A stretch of DNA of 13,114 bases from an uncultured Methylophaga sp. (GTDB lineage: Bacteria; Pseudomonadota; Gammaproteobacteria; Nitrosococcales; Methylophagaceae), in assembly GCA_946885755.1 (NCBI GenBank), contig CAMPHB010000010.1, positions 1-13,114 on the forward strand, read 5' to 3'. Position numbers and translations under genes: made by a program. Positions 1 through 7,548 of the stretch are shown one piece after another; the first letter of the stretch is position 1; the number at the start of each line of letters is the position of its first letter. The notes beneath the pieces were generated by a model, which was given only the letters and a program-made list of their open reading frames with translations, was not told the origin of the DNA and ran no database searches.

Positions 1-227
1 TGAAAGGTTTTGGCCTCTTGATTATTGTTGATCATGGCGGCCAGTTTATGAGTCTGTACGGTAACAATGACAGTCTGCTCAAATCCGTTGGCGACATTGT
101 TGATGCCGGCGACACTATTGCACAGAGCGGTAATCAGGGGGTTCGGCAAATGGCCGGCCTGTATTTTGAAATTCGCCACAAAGGTAGTCCGACCGACCCG
201 CTGAAATGGCTGCAAAAGCAAAGCTAA
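1..227 (+). CDS. envC: Murein hydrolase activator EnvC, C-terminal end (partial)
   Basis: This is the last 75 codons of a protein whose start lies left of the window; the reading frame begins at base 3. It matches the end of the LytM/M23 peptidase-like domain of EnvC, with a KGFGLLIIVDHGGQF-type strand, the LYGNN turn, an SVGD..DAGD..IAQSGN segment and a closing LYFEIRHKG..DP..WL motif. In active M23 enzymes the LYFEI position reads HxHFEI. Here the first His is replaced by Leu, as in EnvC proteins, which do not cut peptidoglycan but activate the septal amidases AmiA/AmiB in the periplasm. It ends 21 bp before ctp, the usual gammaproteobacterial order. The coiled-coil N-terminal half cannot be seen, so the EnvC name depends on this domain and on the neighbour. 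Confidence 0.85.
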   Translation, partial: KGFGLLIIVDHGGQFMSLYGNNDSLLKSVGDIVDAGDTIAQSGNQGVRQMAGLYFEIRHKGSPTDPLKWLQKQS

Positions 228-248
228 GCTGCTAAATAAGGAATCAAT

Positions 249-1610
249 ATGAAGTTTGTAAAACGCGATGTGAGCCTGTTGACCGCTGGTGCCTTACTCG
301 GCATGACGCTAATTTTCGGGCAAATGGTGTTTGCGGATCGCACGCCGGCTGAACCAGATTTACCGATTGATGATTTGCGGGCTTTTTCGGAAATTTTTGG
401 CCGTATTAAAAGCAGCTATGTTGAACCTGTTGAAGACAAAGAACTGATTGAAAATGCCATCCGCGGCATGTTGTCAGGTCTGGATCCACATTCGAGTTAT
501 CTGGATCTGGAAGGATTCAAAGAATTACGCGAAGGCACCAGCGGCGAATTTGGCGGCCTCGGTATTGAAGTCTCGATGGAAGACGGTTTTGTCAAGGTCG
601 TGGCGCCAATTGATGACACACCGGCTGCCGAGGCGGGTGTACAGGCCGGTGACCTGATTATTCGTCTTGATGATCATCCGGTTAAAGGCATGACGCTGAA
701 TGATGCCGTCGATATTATGCGTGGTGAACCGGGCAGTAAAATCGAGCTGACCATTATACGTGAAGGTGAAGACAAACCACTGTCGCTGGAACTGACCCGC
801 GCGATTATCAAAGTGAAAAGCGTTAAATTTGAAACGCTGGAGCCGGGTTACGGTTATCTGCGTATTTCGACATTCCAGTCACCGACCGGACAAAGTGTGC
901 GTGATGCCCTCACTGAATTGAAAAAAGAAAACGACAACAAGTTAAAAGGACTGGTGCTGGATTTACGCAACAACCCGGGCGGTGTGCTGGATGCGGCGGT
1001 CGAAGTGTCTGATGCCTTTATCGATAAAGGCATGATCGTTTATACCGAAGGCCGCATTGAAGATGCTGATCAGAAATTCCATGCCAAACCCGGCGATATG
1101 CTGAATGGCGCACCGATCATCGTACTGGTTAATGGCGGCTCGGCTTCGGCCTCCGAAATCGTTGCTGGTGCCTTGCAGGATCATCAGCGGGCAGTGATTG
1201 TCGGCAGCAAATCCTTTGGTAAAGGCTCGGTACAAACGGTGATGCCGCTGACCAACGATACCGCAGTGAAAATGACCACAGCGCGTTATTACACGCCAAA
1301 TGGCCGTTCCATTCAGGCCGATGGTATTGAGCCGGATATTGCCATTGAAGGCATTCAGGTCTCCGCACTGGAAGACAGTGAGTTCTCACCGCTGCGTGAG
1401 GCTGATTTGACCCGCCATCTTGAAAATGGTCAAAAACCGGAAATCGAAAAACAGGTAGTGCCTGATGAAGAAGAGGCGGTCGAGCCGCAAGCCAATAGTG
1501 AAAAACCAACTGATGCACTGGAAGATCAACCACTGGCCGTGCGTGATTATGTCTTGTCGCAGGCGCTGAATCTGCTTAAAGGCATGACCATTTTACAATC
1601 CAAACGCTGA
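249..1610 (+). CDS. ctpA: Carboxyl-terminal processing protease, S41 family (CtpA type)
   Basis: A periplasmic serine protease of 453 residues. The N-terminus is a short basic stretch and a hydrophobic segment (about residues 8-30) that serves as signal peptide or membrane anchor. A PDZ domain spans about 97-180 (FGGLGIEV...DTPAAEAGVQAGDLI), followed by the S41 catalytic core. The Ser-Lys dyad can be read directly: Ser300 in NGGSASASE and Lys325 in SFGKGSVQT, 25 residues apart as in known CTPs. The DLRNNPGG strand (238-245) is also typical. The C-terminal 70 or so residues are acidic and proline-rich before a short helix. The start has a good Shine-Dalgarno (AAGGA, 238-242) six bases upstream. 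The gene follows envC by 21 bp, a common pairing; family members trim or degrade periplasmic and cell-wall enzymes. The exact substrate here is unknown. Confidence 0.95.
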   Translation: MKFVKRDVSLLTAGALLGMTLIFGQMVFADRTPAEPDLPIDDLRAFSEIFGRIKSSYVEPVEDKELIENAIRGMLSGLDPHSSYLDLEGFKELREGTSGEFGGLGIEVSMEDGFVKVVAPIDDTPAAEAGVQAGDLIIRLDDHPVKGMTLNDAVDIMRGEPGSKIELTIIREGEDKPLSLELTRAIIKVKSVKFETLEPGYGYLRISTFQSPTGQSVRDALTELKKENDNKLKGLVLDLRNNPGGVLDAAVEVSDAFIDKGMIVYTEGRIEDADQKFHAKPGDMLNGAPIIVLVNGGSASASEIVAGALQDHQRAVIVGSKSFGKGSVQTVMPLTNDTAVKMTTARYYTPNGRSIQADGIEPDIAIEGIQVSALEDSEFSPLREADLTRHLENGQKPEIEKQVVPDEEEAVEPQANSEKPTDALEDQPLAVRDYVLSQALNLLKGMTILQSKR

Positions 1611-1616
1611 TGACTG

Positions 1617-2171
1617 ATGGCTAAGGTGCTGATCCCGCTGGCTGCCGGTTGTGAAGAACTGGAGGCTGTGACCATTATTGATTTAATGCGTCGGGCACAG
1701 CTTGAAGTGGTTACGGCCAGCCTGACAACAGATCTGGCGGTTAAAGCCAGTCGTGGTGTCACCTTGTTGGCTGACACAACTCTGGATAATGTGGTGGTGG
1801 CCGATTTTGCCATGGTGGTAATGCCCGGCGGGCAGCCCGGCACTGATAATCTTAATGCCGATAGCCGTGTTCACCAGTTGTTGAAAAGTATGGCAGCGGC
1901 AGATAAATGGCTGGCAGCAATTTGTGCTGCACCGCTGGTTTTGGCCCATGCCGGTTTGTTGGATGGCTATCGGGCAACGGCTTATCCCTGCGCTTTAACA
2001 ACGGCTGACTGGCCGCAAATTCAGCTTTGTGATGACGCGGTGGTCACCCATGGCAAGCGGGTTACCTCGCGCGGCCCCGGCACCGCCATGGATTTTGCTT
2101 TAACTTTGATTGAATTGCTGACGGACCAAGTCACGCGCGATAAGGTCGCAGCCGGACTGGTCAGGTCGTAA
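1617..2171 (+). CDS. DJ-1/PfpI family protein (YajL-like)
   Basis: A cytosolic protein of 184 residues, the normal length for the DJ-1/YajL/ThiJ group. The N-terminal strand MAKVLIPLAAGCEELEAV carries the conserved glutamate (Glu16) that in DJ-1 hydrogen-bonds the reactive cysteine. The nucleophilic elbow is AICAAPLVLAHAGLL with Cys103 as the reactive residue, and VMPGGQPGTDNL (68-79) and SRGPGTAMDFAL (151-162) are further family motifs. Members act in oxidative and carbonyl stress as glyoxalase-like, chaperone or disputed deglycase proteins. Sequence does not say which applies. The ATG lies only 6 bp after the ctp stop and lacks a clear Shine-Dalgarno, so translational coupling to ctp is likely. 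This is not the usual envC-ctp neighbour; I infer only shared transcription, not a shared pathway. Confidence 0.88.
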   Translation: MAKVLIPLAAGCEELEAVTIIDLMRRAQLEVVTASLTTDLAVKASRGVTLLADTTLDNVVVADFAMVVMPGGQPGTDNLNADSRVHQLLKSMAAADKWLAAICAAPLVLAHAGLLDGYRATAYPCALTTADWPQIQLCDDAVVTHGKRVTSRGPGTAMDFALTLIELLTDQVTRDKVAAGLVRS

Positions 2172-2183
2172 CAAAGGGATTTT

Positions 2184-2987
2184 ATGTTCAACGTCAACGA
2201 AGCCGAGTTGTCGATTCTGCTGGTGGAGCCGTCATCGACCCAGCTGAAAATCATTATGCGTCAGCTGCAACAAGCCGGCGTCAGCAAAATTGATGGTGTT
2301 GCCGATGGTGCCGCCGCGCTGAATTTCATCCAGCAATATCCGCCGGATCTGATTATCAGTGCCATGTATTTACCGGATATGACGGCAGCCGATTTGTTGC
2401 TGCATATCCGCGCTGATAACCGTCATGCTGACTGCAACTTTATGCTGATTTCCAGTGAAACCGACTTTCATACCCTGGAACCGCTACGACAGGCCGGTGT
2501 GGTGGCGATTTTGCCAAAACCGTTTGCACCCGAAGACCTGCGCCGGGCGCTGCGCACCACGCTGGATTATCTGGATCCGCAGGAGCTGAGTTTGCAAAAC
2601 TACGACACGGCGCACTTAAAAATTTTGCTGGTTGATGACAGCCTGACCGCCCGTAACCATATCGGCCGGGTGCTGGAAGATCTCGGCATAGGCTATATTG
2701 CCAAAGCCGAAAGCGGCGCCCAGGCGGTGAGTTTATTGCAGCAGGATGACTTTGATCTGGTGGTCACCGATTTAAATATGCCGGGCATGGATGGTCAGGC
2801 GCTGACCCAATATATCCGCGGTGAACTCGGCAATAACTTTATGCCGATCCTGATGGTCACCAGTGAGCAGAATCAAACCCGTCTGGGGCAGGTGCAACAA
2901 GCCGGTATTTCGGCATTGCTGGACAAACCTTTTGAGCCGCAATCTATCCGGGAAACGCTGTACCGGGTTCTCGATGAAAGTGTCTGA
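2184..2987 (+). CDS. Tandem two-receiver response-regulator protein, first receiver degenerate
   Basis: A protein of 267 residues made of two CheY-like receiver domains and no DNA-binding or enzymatic output domain. Receiver 2 (about 145-265) is complete: Asp151-Asp152 in LLVDDS, phospho-acceptor Asp196 in VVTDLNMPGMDG, Thr226-Ser227 and Lys248 in DKPF. Receiver 1 (about 9-130) keeps the fold pattern and the Lys112 switch region (PKPF), but the acidic pair reads Glu15-Pro16, and the phospho-acceptor position is Ala60 (IISAMYLPDM). It therefore should not be phosphorylated on Asp. A good Shine-Dalgarno (AAAGGGA, 2173-2179) precedes the ATG, 12 bp after the DJ-1 gene, so it is probably the last gene of the envC-ctp operon. 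No histidine kinase is in the window. It may work through protein-protein contacts; its target is unknown. Confidence 0.9.
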   Translation: MFNVNEAELSILLVEPSSTQLKIIMRQLQQAGVSKIDGVADGAAALNFIQQYPPDLIISAMYLPDMTAADLLLHIRADNRHADCNFMLISSETDFHTLEPLRQAGVVAILPKPFAPEDLRRALRTTLDYLDPQELSLQNYDTAHLKILLVDDSLTARNHIGRVLEDLGIGYIAKAESGAQAVSLLQQDDFDLVVTDLNMPGMDGQALTQYIRGELGNNFMPILMVTSEQNQTRLGQVQQAGISALLDKPFEPQSIRETLYRVLDESV

Positions 2988-3872
2988 TCACAGCTGATGC
3001 TGACGGCTTAGCGCAATAAATTCCTCAATATAGCCAATCTCTGCATCGGTTTCACGGATCGCCGCAAACAAGGTTTTCGGCAAACCTTCAGGTCCCAGCC
3101 GGCAAATGGCCACATCTGACTCGCTGGCCACCTCCCGCGCCAGCCAGTCCGGCAACACCGTCACCCCGCGATTTAAAATGACCATTTGCAGCATGATTTC
3201 CAGCGACTGTAACTGTTTGCTGGCCGGCAAAATGCCCGCCGGCTGTAAAAACTGGCTGAAGACATCAAGCCGCTCGGGAGCCACCGGAAAGGTCAGCAAC
3301 AAGGCATCCGCCAAATCTTCGGCAAGCACATAGGTTTTGGTCGCCAGCGGATGGGCATTGGCCACCATCAAAACCAGCTCATAGTCCATCAGTGGTGCGT
3401 AGCGAATCCCTTGCGTCACCAGTTTATCTGGCGTTACCAGCAAATCAACATGCTGATTAAGCAGCGCCTGCATGCCGGAAAACTGAAACTGATGGCGGAT
3501 ATCAACATCCATTGCCGGCATCGCCCGCAAATACGCACCGAGCACTCCTTTGAGCCACTCATAACAGGGGTGACACTCAACCCCAAGGCGCAGAATACCG
3601 GCGCGGCCGCTGGCATAGGCTTTTAGCGTTTGTTCGGTTTGCTCCAATACCGGCAACACCTGTCTTGCCACCTGCAATAACAGCTCACCAGCCTGGGTCA
3701 GCCGCAATTTTCGGCCCTCACGCTGCCAGAGCGGAATCTCCAGTTTGTTTTCCAGATAACGGATCTGGTGCGACAACGCTGATTGGGTAACAAACAACGC
3801 ATTGGCCGCCGCAGTCAGACTGCCGTTATCGGCCAGTGCGGCGATGATTTTCAGATGTGCCCGCTCAATCAT
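2988..3872 (-). CDS. metR: LysR-family regulator of methionine synthesis, MetR
   Basis: A LysR-type regulator of 294 residues. The N-terminal winged helix-turn-helix covers about 1-60 (MIERAHLKIIAALADNGSL, then TQSALSHQI). The effector domain follows, with the GVECHPCYEWLKGVL stretch that matches the IECHSCIQWL segment of E. coli MetR. Similarity runs along the whole chain, including FLQPAGILP and LPDWLAREV, and the start MIE..HLK agrees with E. coli MetR (317 residues), which has a longer tail. MetR activates metE and related genes with homocysteine as co-inducer and usually represses itself. Here it sits divergent to metE, the classical arrangement, which supports the name strongly. Its stop codon abuts the stop of the convergent receiver gene with no base between. 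Confidence 0.94.
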   Translation of the reverse strand: MIERAHLKIIAALADNGSLTAAANALFVTQSALSHQIRYLENKLEIPLWQREGRKLRLTQAGELLLQVARQVLPVLEQTEQTLKAYASGRAGILRLGVECHPCYEWLKGVLGAYLRAMPAMDVDIRHQFQFSGMQALLNQHVDLLVTPDKLVTQGIRYAPLMDYELVLMVANAHPLATKTYVLAEDLADALLLTFPVAPERLDVFSQFLQPAGILPASKQLQSLEIMLQMVILNRGVTVLPDWLAREVASESDVAICRLGPEGLPKTLFAAIRETDAEIGYIEEFIALSRQHQL

Positions 3873-3875
3873 TTA

Positions 3876-3888
3876 TGAAATATTCTCA
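3876..3888. promoter_or_regulatory. Probable MetR-binding site in the metR/metE control region
   Basis: The 13 bases read TGAA-ATATT-CTCA. The enterobacterial MetR consensus is TGAA-N5-TTCA with A or T in the middle, so seven of eight fixed positions match and the central base is A. The site lies three bases upstream of the metR start codon and about 75 bp upstream of metE. That position would suit autorepression of metR together with activation of metE at a distance. It was assigned by eye from the consensus and the gene context. Confidence 0.55.
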
Positions 3889-3914
3889 TCTAATCGTAAA
3901 TTAATATCATTATT

Positions 3915-3924
3915 ACTCATGAGT
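3915..3924. promoter_or_regulatory. 10-bp perfect palindrome upstream of metE
   Basis: ACTCATGAGT is a perfect palindrome that overlaps where the -35 element of the metE promoter would lie. It shares the TCAT/ATGA half-sites seen at the upstream MetR box, so it could be a second, weaker regulator site. It does not resemble the MetJ box (AGACGTCT). A 10-bp palindrome can occur by chance. Confidence 0.3.
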
Positions 3925-3933
3925 TAGCCTGAC

Positions 3934-3939
3934 TACAAT
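3934..3939 (+). promoter_or_regulatory. Candidate -10 element of the metE promoter
   Basis: TACAAT differs from the sigma-70 -10 consensus at one position. It lies 24 bp before the metE start, which leaves a leader of about 20 bases. No good -35 hexamer stands 16-18 bp upstream (the bases there read about TATTAC), as expected of a promoter that needs an activator such as MetR. Confidence 0.45.
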
Positions 3940-3952
3940 GACGCTTTTTAAC

Positions 3953-3957
3953 AGGAG
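3953..3957 (+). promoter_or_regulatory. metE ribosome-binding site
   Basis: AGGAG stands six bases before the ATG at 3964. This strong Shine-Dalgarno fixes the start of MetE at [13 protein letters not shown], in line with the family N-terminus. Confidence 0.8.
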
Positions 3958-3963
3958 CAGATC

Positions 3964-6252
3964 ATGGCACTGATTCATAATTTAGGTTTTCCCCGGATTG
4001 GCCGGCAGCGGCAATTAAAGTTTGCTCTGGAGCAATTCTGGCGTGGCGAACAAACAGCGGACCAGCTAAGCGACAGCGCGGCACAGCTGCGTCAACAACA
4101 CTGGCAGTTACAACAGGGACTGGACTTACTGCCGGTTGGTGATTTCAGTCTGTATGACCATGTGCTGGATACCAGTGCCATGGTCGGTAATCTGCCGGCG
4201 CGGGCCAGACATGGCGATGCTTTGCAGCAATATTTTCTGGCAGCGCGAGGTCAGGCCGATGAAACATCATGCTGCGGTCAGACCGCCGCAGCGGCGATGA
4301 CCAAATGGTTTAACAGTAATTATCATTATCTGGTGCCGGAATTCAGTGCTGAAAGCCAGTTTCAGCCCAATCCGCAAAACCTGCTGCAGCAATGGCAGGA
4401 GGCCAAAGCTCAGGGCATTAACGGCAAAGTTGTCATTCTCGGCCCGCTCAGTTATTTAAAACTCGGTAAAACCACGGATAACAGCGACGTACTGGATTTA
4501 CTGCCGGCACTTTTGGCCTGCTATCAGACTATTTTTAATCAACTGGCTGCAGCCGGTGTCAGCTGGGTACAAATTGATGAGCCGATTCTGGTCACCGATC
4601 TGGACAGGCACTGGCAGCAAGCGTTTGAGCAAGCGTATTTTCAGCTCAGTAAAGCGCCGGTGAAATTATTACTGACCAGTTATTTTGGCGAGTTGGGTGA
4701 TAATTTACCGCTCGCCTGCAGCTTGCCGGTCGCAGGATTGCATATCGATGTGGTCAGTAACGGCCGTGATGAAATTATCAAAGTCGTCGACTGGCTATCA
4801 GCACATCAGGTGGTTTCGCTGGGCATTATTGATGGCCGCAATATCTGGAAAACCGATCTTGAAGACTGGCTGAATGTGTTAACACCGTTGCAACAGCGTC
4901 TTGGTGACCGGTTATGGCTGGCGCCGAGTTGTTCTCTATTGCATGTACCGGTGGATCTGGATGCCGAAACAACGCTGGATCCGGAAATCAAAAGCTGGCT
5001 GGCGTTTGCTGTACAAAAACTGGCTGAATTACAACTGCTCAAACAGGCACTGAATAATGGTGCTGAGACCGTTCAGGCAGAACTGGCTGCCCATCAGGCT
5101 GCGATTCTTAGTCGCCGGCAATCGGTGCGTAACTATGATCCGGCGATCCGTCAGCGCGTCGCAGCGATTACCCCACAAATGCAGCAGCGACAAAGTGCTT
5201 ATCCGCTGCGCGCACAAATCCAGCAGAGCAGGCTGAAGCTACCGTTATTACCGACCACCACTATCGGTTCGTTTCCGCAAACCAGTGAGATCCGACAGAT
5301 CCGCGCCCGCTTCAAACAGGGCAAAATCAGCGATGCCGATTATCAGGCCGCGATGCGTCAGCAAATTGCCGAATGTATTGCGGTGCAAGAGCAGCTGGGG
5401 CTGGATGTGCTGGTGCATGGCGAGGCCGAACGTAACGATATGGTCGAATATTTCGGTGAACAGCTCAGCGGTTTTGTTTTCAGTCAGCAGGGATGGGTGC
5501 AGTCTTACGGCTCACGCTGCGTTAAGCCGCCGATTTTGTATGGTGATGTGGCAAGGCCACAGCCGATGACCGTTGACTGGGCAACATTTGCACAAAGCCT
5601 CAGTGATAAACCGGTGAAAGGCATGCTCACCGGGCCGGTGACCATTCTCAACTGGTCTTTTGTCCGCGATGATCAGCCGCGCAGCCAGACCTGTCAGCAA
5701 ATTGCCCTGGCGATCCGTGATGAAGTACAAGATCTGGCCGCTGCCGGTTTGTCGATTATCCAGATCGATGAAGCGGCGCTGCGTGAAGGTTTACCGCTTC
5801 GCGAGAAACACTGGCCGGATTATCTCGATTGGTCGATTGGCAGCTTCCGGCTGGCCGCTAACGGTGTTAACGATGACGTGCAGATCCATACCCATATGTG
5901 TTATTCGCAGTTTAACGACATTATTGATGCCATTGCGGCGATGGATGCCGATGTCATCACCATCGAAACCTCCCGCGGTCAGATGGCTTTATTAAACGTT
6001 TTTGAGCAGTTTGCTTATCCGAATGCCATTGGCCCGGGCGTGTACGATATTCACAGTCCGAATATCCCTGCGGCGGCTGATATTGAAGCTCTGTTACGAC
6101 AGGCGTTGAAATTTATTCCGGCAGCCCGTTTATGGGTCAACCCGGATTGTGGCCTGAAAACGCGTCAGTGGCCTGAAGTTAACGCAGCGTTAAAGGCGAT
6201 GGTGCAAGCCACTGCCACACTGCGCCAGCAACAACTGGCGAAAACCGCTTAA
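3964..6252 (+). CDS. metE: Cobalamin-independent methionine synthase MetE
   Basis: A cytosolic enzyme of 762 residues (E. coli MetE has 753) that transfers the methyl group of 5-methyltetrahydropteroyl-triglutamate to homocysteine without vitamin B12. The N-terminal barrel (about 1-370) and the catalytic C-terminal barrel (about 425-755) are both complete. The zinc ligands are His644, Cys646, Glu668 and Cys729, each exactly three residues beyond the E. coli ligands 641, 643, 665 and 726. Homocysteine-site residues IGS (434-436), Glu487 and Asp602 are also in place. Small oddity: a Cys103-Cys104 pair sits in the loop before MTKWF. The gene is divergent from metR and probably activated by MetR. 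I saw no cobalamin riboswitch in the 91-bp leader region. Its last four bases overlap the stop of the convergent mfnB gene. Confidence 0.98.
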   Translation: MALIHNLGFPRIGRQRQLKFALEQFWRGEQTADQLSDSAAQLRQQHWQLQQGLDLLPVGDFSLYDHVLDTSAMVGNLPARARHGDALQQYFLAARGQADETSCCGQTAAAAMTKWFNSNYHYLVPEFSAESQFQPNPQNLLQQWQEAKAQGINGKVVILGPLSYLKLGKTTDNSDVLDLLPALLACYQTIFNQLAAAGVSWVQIDEPILVTDLDRHWQQAFEQAYFQLSKAPVKLLLTSYFGELGDNLPLACSLPVAGLHIDVVSNGRDEIIKVVDWLSAHQVVSLGIIDGRNIWKTDLEDWLNVLTPLQQRLGDRLWLAPSCSLLHVPVDLDAETTLDPEIKSWLAFAVQKLAELQLLKQALNNGAETVQAELAAHQAAILSRRQSVRNYDPAIRQRVAAITPQMQQRQSAYPLRAQIQQSRLKLPLLPTTTIGSFPQTSEIRQIRARFKQGKISDADYQAAMRQQIAECIAVQEQLGLDVLVHGEAERNDMVEYFGEQLSGFVFSQQGWVQSYGSRCVKPPILYGDVARPQPMTVDWATFAQSLSDKPVKGMLTGPVTILNWSFVRDDQPRSQTCQQIALAIRDEVQDLAAAGLSIIQIDEAALREGLPLREKHWPDYLDWSIGSFRLAANGVNDDVQIHTHMCYSQFNDIIDAIAAMDADVITIETSRGQMALLNVFEQFAYPNAIGPGVYDIHSPNIPAAADIEALLRQALKFIPAARLWVNPDCGLKTRQWPEVNAALKAMVQATATLRQQQLAKTA

Positions 6253-6995
6253 TCGGCAATCGCAAAATGCTGCACCGGTACTTTAGTGACCGGTGCAGCC
6301 AGTTGCCCGACGATGGTTTCTGCCGCCGCCAAAGACAGATTTTGCCGGCGCTGGCGCTGTGGGCATAAGGCACTGCGAAAGCCAAGATAATCTGCGTTCA
6401 GCGCTTTTAAACTTTTAATGTCTTCAATCCGCAGTGCCCCGGCGAGGCCACACAGGCGCTGCTCTGACTGCACCGTTTCAACAAACGCCTGCAGCTCGGC
6501 CAGCGTTTTATGATCCCGTAAATGCCGGCCGTCTTTGTTGGCGGTATCCAGCATTACCCCTTTAAATCCAACATTTAAAACATCAGTAAGTACTGACTCT
6601 TTATATCGCTGATCAGCAAACAATACGGCAATAACCGGCGTGTCAAAATTGCGCAGAAAATCGGCGAGATCCTTAACACAGGCGGTCAGCTGCGGTGTGT
6701 TAAACAAACCCACTTTCAGATAATCAACTCCGCTTTGCTGCATTGCCAGCAGGGCATCTTTTATAAGCGTCGTCTGCATCGGTAAGTCACCCACGGTAGC
6801 GCTGCTCAGGCAACGGCCATCCAGCCAGTCAACAATTGCTTTTACCGTGGCAACCGGTAATGCGCCCAGCGCGCCGCTGGCCGGATCTTTCATATCCAGC
6901 AGATCCGGCAAACACGCCGATAACTGCTGGGCTTCGGCCAGCGACTGCACACTGGCCAGCCAGGCTTGTCGTTCAGATTTCAATGCCGGCCTCAC
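6249..6995 (-). CDS. mfnB: (5-formylfuran-3-yl)methyl phosphate synthase, MfnB family (DUF556)
   Basis: A 248-residue TIM-barrel protein of the family that condenses two glyceraldehyde-3-phosphate molecules to 4-(hydroxymethyl)-2-furancarboxaldehyde phosphate, an early step to methanofuran. The signature [16 protein letters not shown] carries Asp34 and Schiff-base Lys36. Lys94 (DYLKVG) and Asp150/Lys154 (MLDTANKDG) match Lys85, Asp151 and Lys155 of the Methanocaldococcus enzyme in spacing. In bacteria the gene is found chiefly in C1-utilisers that carry methanofuran-like and tetrahydromethanopterin cofactors. It is the last gene of a four-gene minus-strand operon and overlaps the DUF447 gene by 23 bp. 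The start used here is GTG at 6995; a TTG at 6983 with GAGG six bases upstream is an equally plausible start. The 3' end overlaps the metE stop. Confidence 0.88.
   Translation of the reverse strand: MRPALKSERQAWLASVQSLAEAQQLSACLPDLLDMKDPASGALGALPVATVKAIVDWLDGRCLSSATVGDLPMQTTLIKDALLAMQQSGVDYLKVGLFNTPQLTACVKDLADFLRNFDTPVIAVLFADQRYKESVLTDVLNVGFKGVMLDTANKDGRHLRDHKTLAELQAFVETVQSEQRLCGLAGALRIEDIKSLKALNADYLGFRSALCPQRQRRQNLSLAAAETIVGQLAAPVTKVPVQHFAIAD
6269..6299. repeat. Perfect 11-bp inverted repeat inside the 3' end of mfnB, just past metE
   Basis: GCTGCACCGGT (6269-6279) and ACCGGTGCAGC (6289-6299) are exact reverse complements around a 9-base loop, a strong GC-rich hairpin. It starts 17 bases after the metE stop and lies wholly within the last codons of mfnB, encoding about APVTKVPVQ. 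On the plus strand no T-run follows; on the minus strand ATTTTG follows. It may slow or end transcription from one or both sides, or protect the 3' end of metE mRNA, but it is not a canonical Rho-independent terminator. Confidence 0.6.
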
Positions 6996-7548
6996 TTATT
7001 TTGCTCATCAGCCAGCTCCAGGCTTCCAGTTCACGTGCACCGGCTGTTTTATCAATAGCAATGGTCAGATAGTTAATCTCGTCACGGATTTTTTCCGGCG
7101 ACAGCATATGTAATCTGCTGACCAGAATGGCCGCTTCAATCACCGCACTTTGCGCCCGGTTAAACCCCCGAAACGGGGCGTGGCTGACATCATAAATTAC
7201 CTTAGCGGTAAAACAGGCCCGCGGATCAGCATCATCAAATTCAACGACCTGACATTCACTGTGCGCTAAAGCCTGCTGTAAATACTGGCCCTGAATTTTT
7301 TCGCAAGGCAGGGCCGGCCATTGCCGGCGACCGGTCAATGCGCCGGCAAACACCCGGACATCATCAATATAATTAATACAACACTGGCCGCTGCGTTTTA
7401 AATTATCGTATGTTGTTGATGGCTTGAAGGGCTTTATTTGAAAGTGACCATTCACTTCAGAGATACCCATCGGCGCATGATGTGGCTCACCCTCGGCGCT
7501 CAGTGTGGTCACAATCACTTCGTGGATTTTACTTTTTAGGTGGTCCAC
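6973..7548 (-). CDS. DUF447 family protein, probable FMN-binding split-barrel fold
   Basis: A protein of 191 residues from the chosen start. It matches the DUF447 family, with IHEVIVTT at the N-terminus, HHAPMGI (23-29), the KPSTTYDNLKRSG stretch and the helix RGFNRAQSAVIEAAILVSRL (127-146). Family members occur in methanogens and in bacteria with tetrahydromethanopterin genes. An archaeal member is known to bind FMN, but the reaction is not established. I chose GTG at 7548 because GGAG (7554-7557) precedes it by five bases and the protein then begins close to the conserved IHEVIVTT. An upstream GTG at 7596 would add 16 residues but has no Shine-Dalgarno. The start overlaps the end of the dihydropteroate-synthase-like gene by 20 bp and the 3' end overlaps mfnB, so translation is probably coupled. 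A role in methanopterin or methanofuran synthesis is inferred from context. Confidence 0.8.
   Translation of the reverse strand: MDHLKSKIHEVIVTTLSAEGEPHHAPMGISEVNGHFQIKPFKPSTTYDNLKRSGQCCINYIDDVRVFAGALTGRRQWPALPCEKIQGQYLQQALAHSECQVVEFDDADPRACFTAKVIYDVSHAPFRGFNRAQSAVIEAAILVSRLHMLSPEKIRDEINYLTIAIDKTAGARELEAWSWLMSKISEAGIEI

Noticed and set aside
1129..1533. Long minus-strand open frame inside ctpA
   Set aside because: It is a shadow of a well-supported gene, has low-complexity composition, and shows no recognisable domain or start signal.
2219..2226. GCTGGTGG, identical to the E. coli Chi sequence
   Set aside because: One 8-base match in 13 kb is not informative, lies within a coding LLVEP stretch, and the Chi sequence of this organism is unknown.
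3873..3963. Cobalamin or SAM riboswitch before metE
   Set aside because: The space is only 91 bp and the probable leader is about 20 bases; no B12-box-like or S-box-like conserved segment is visible.
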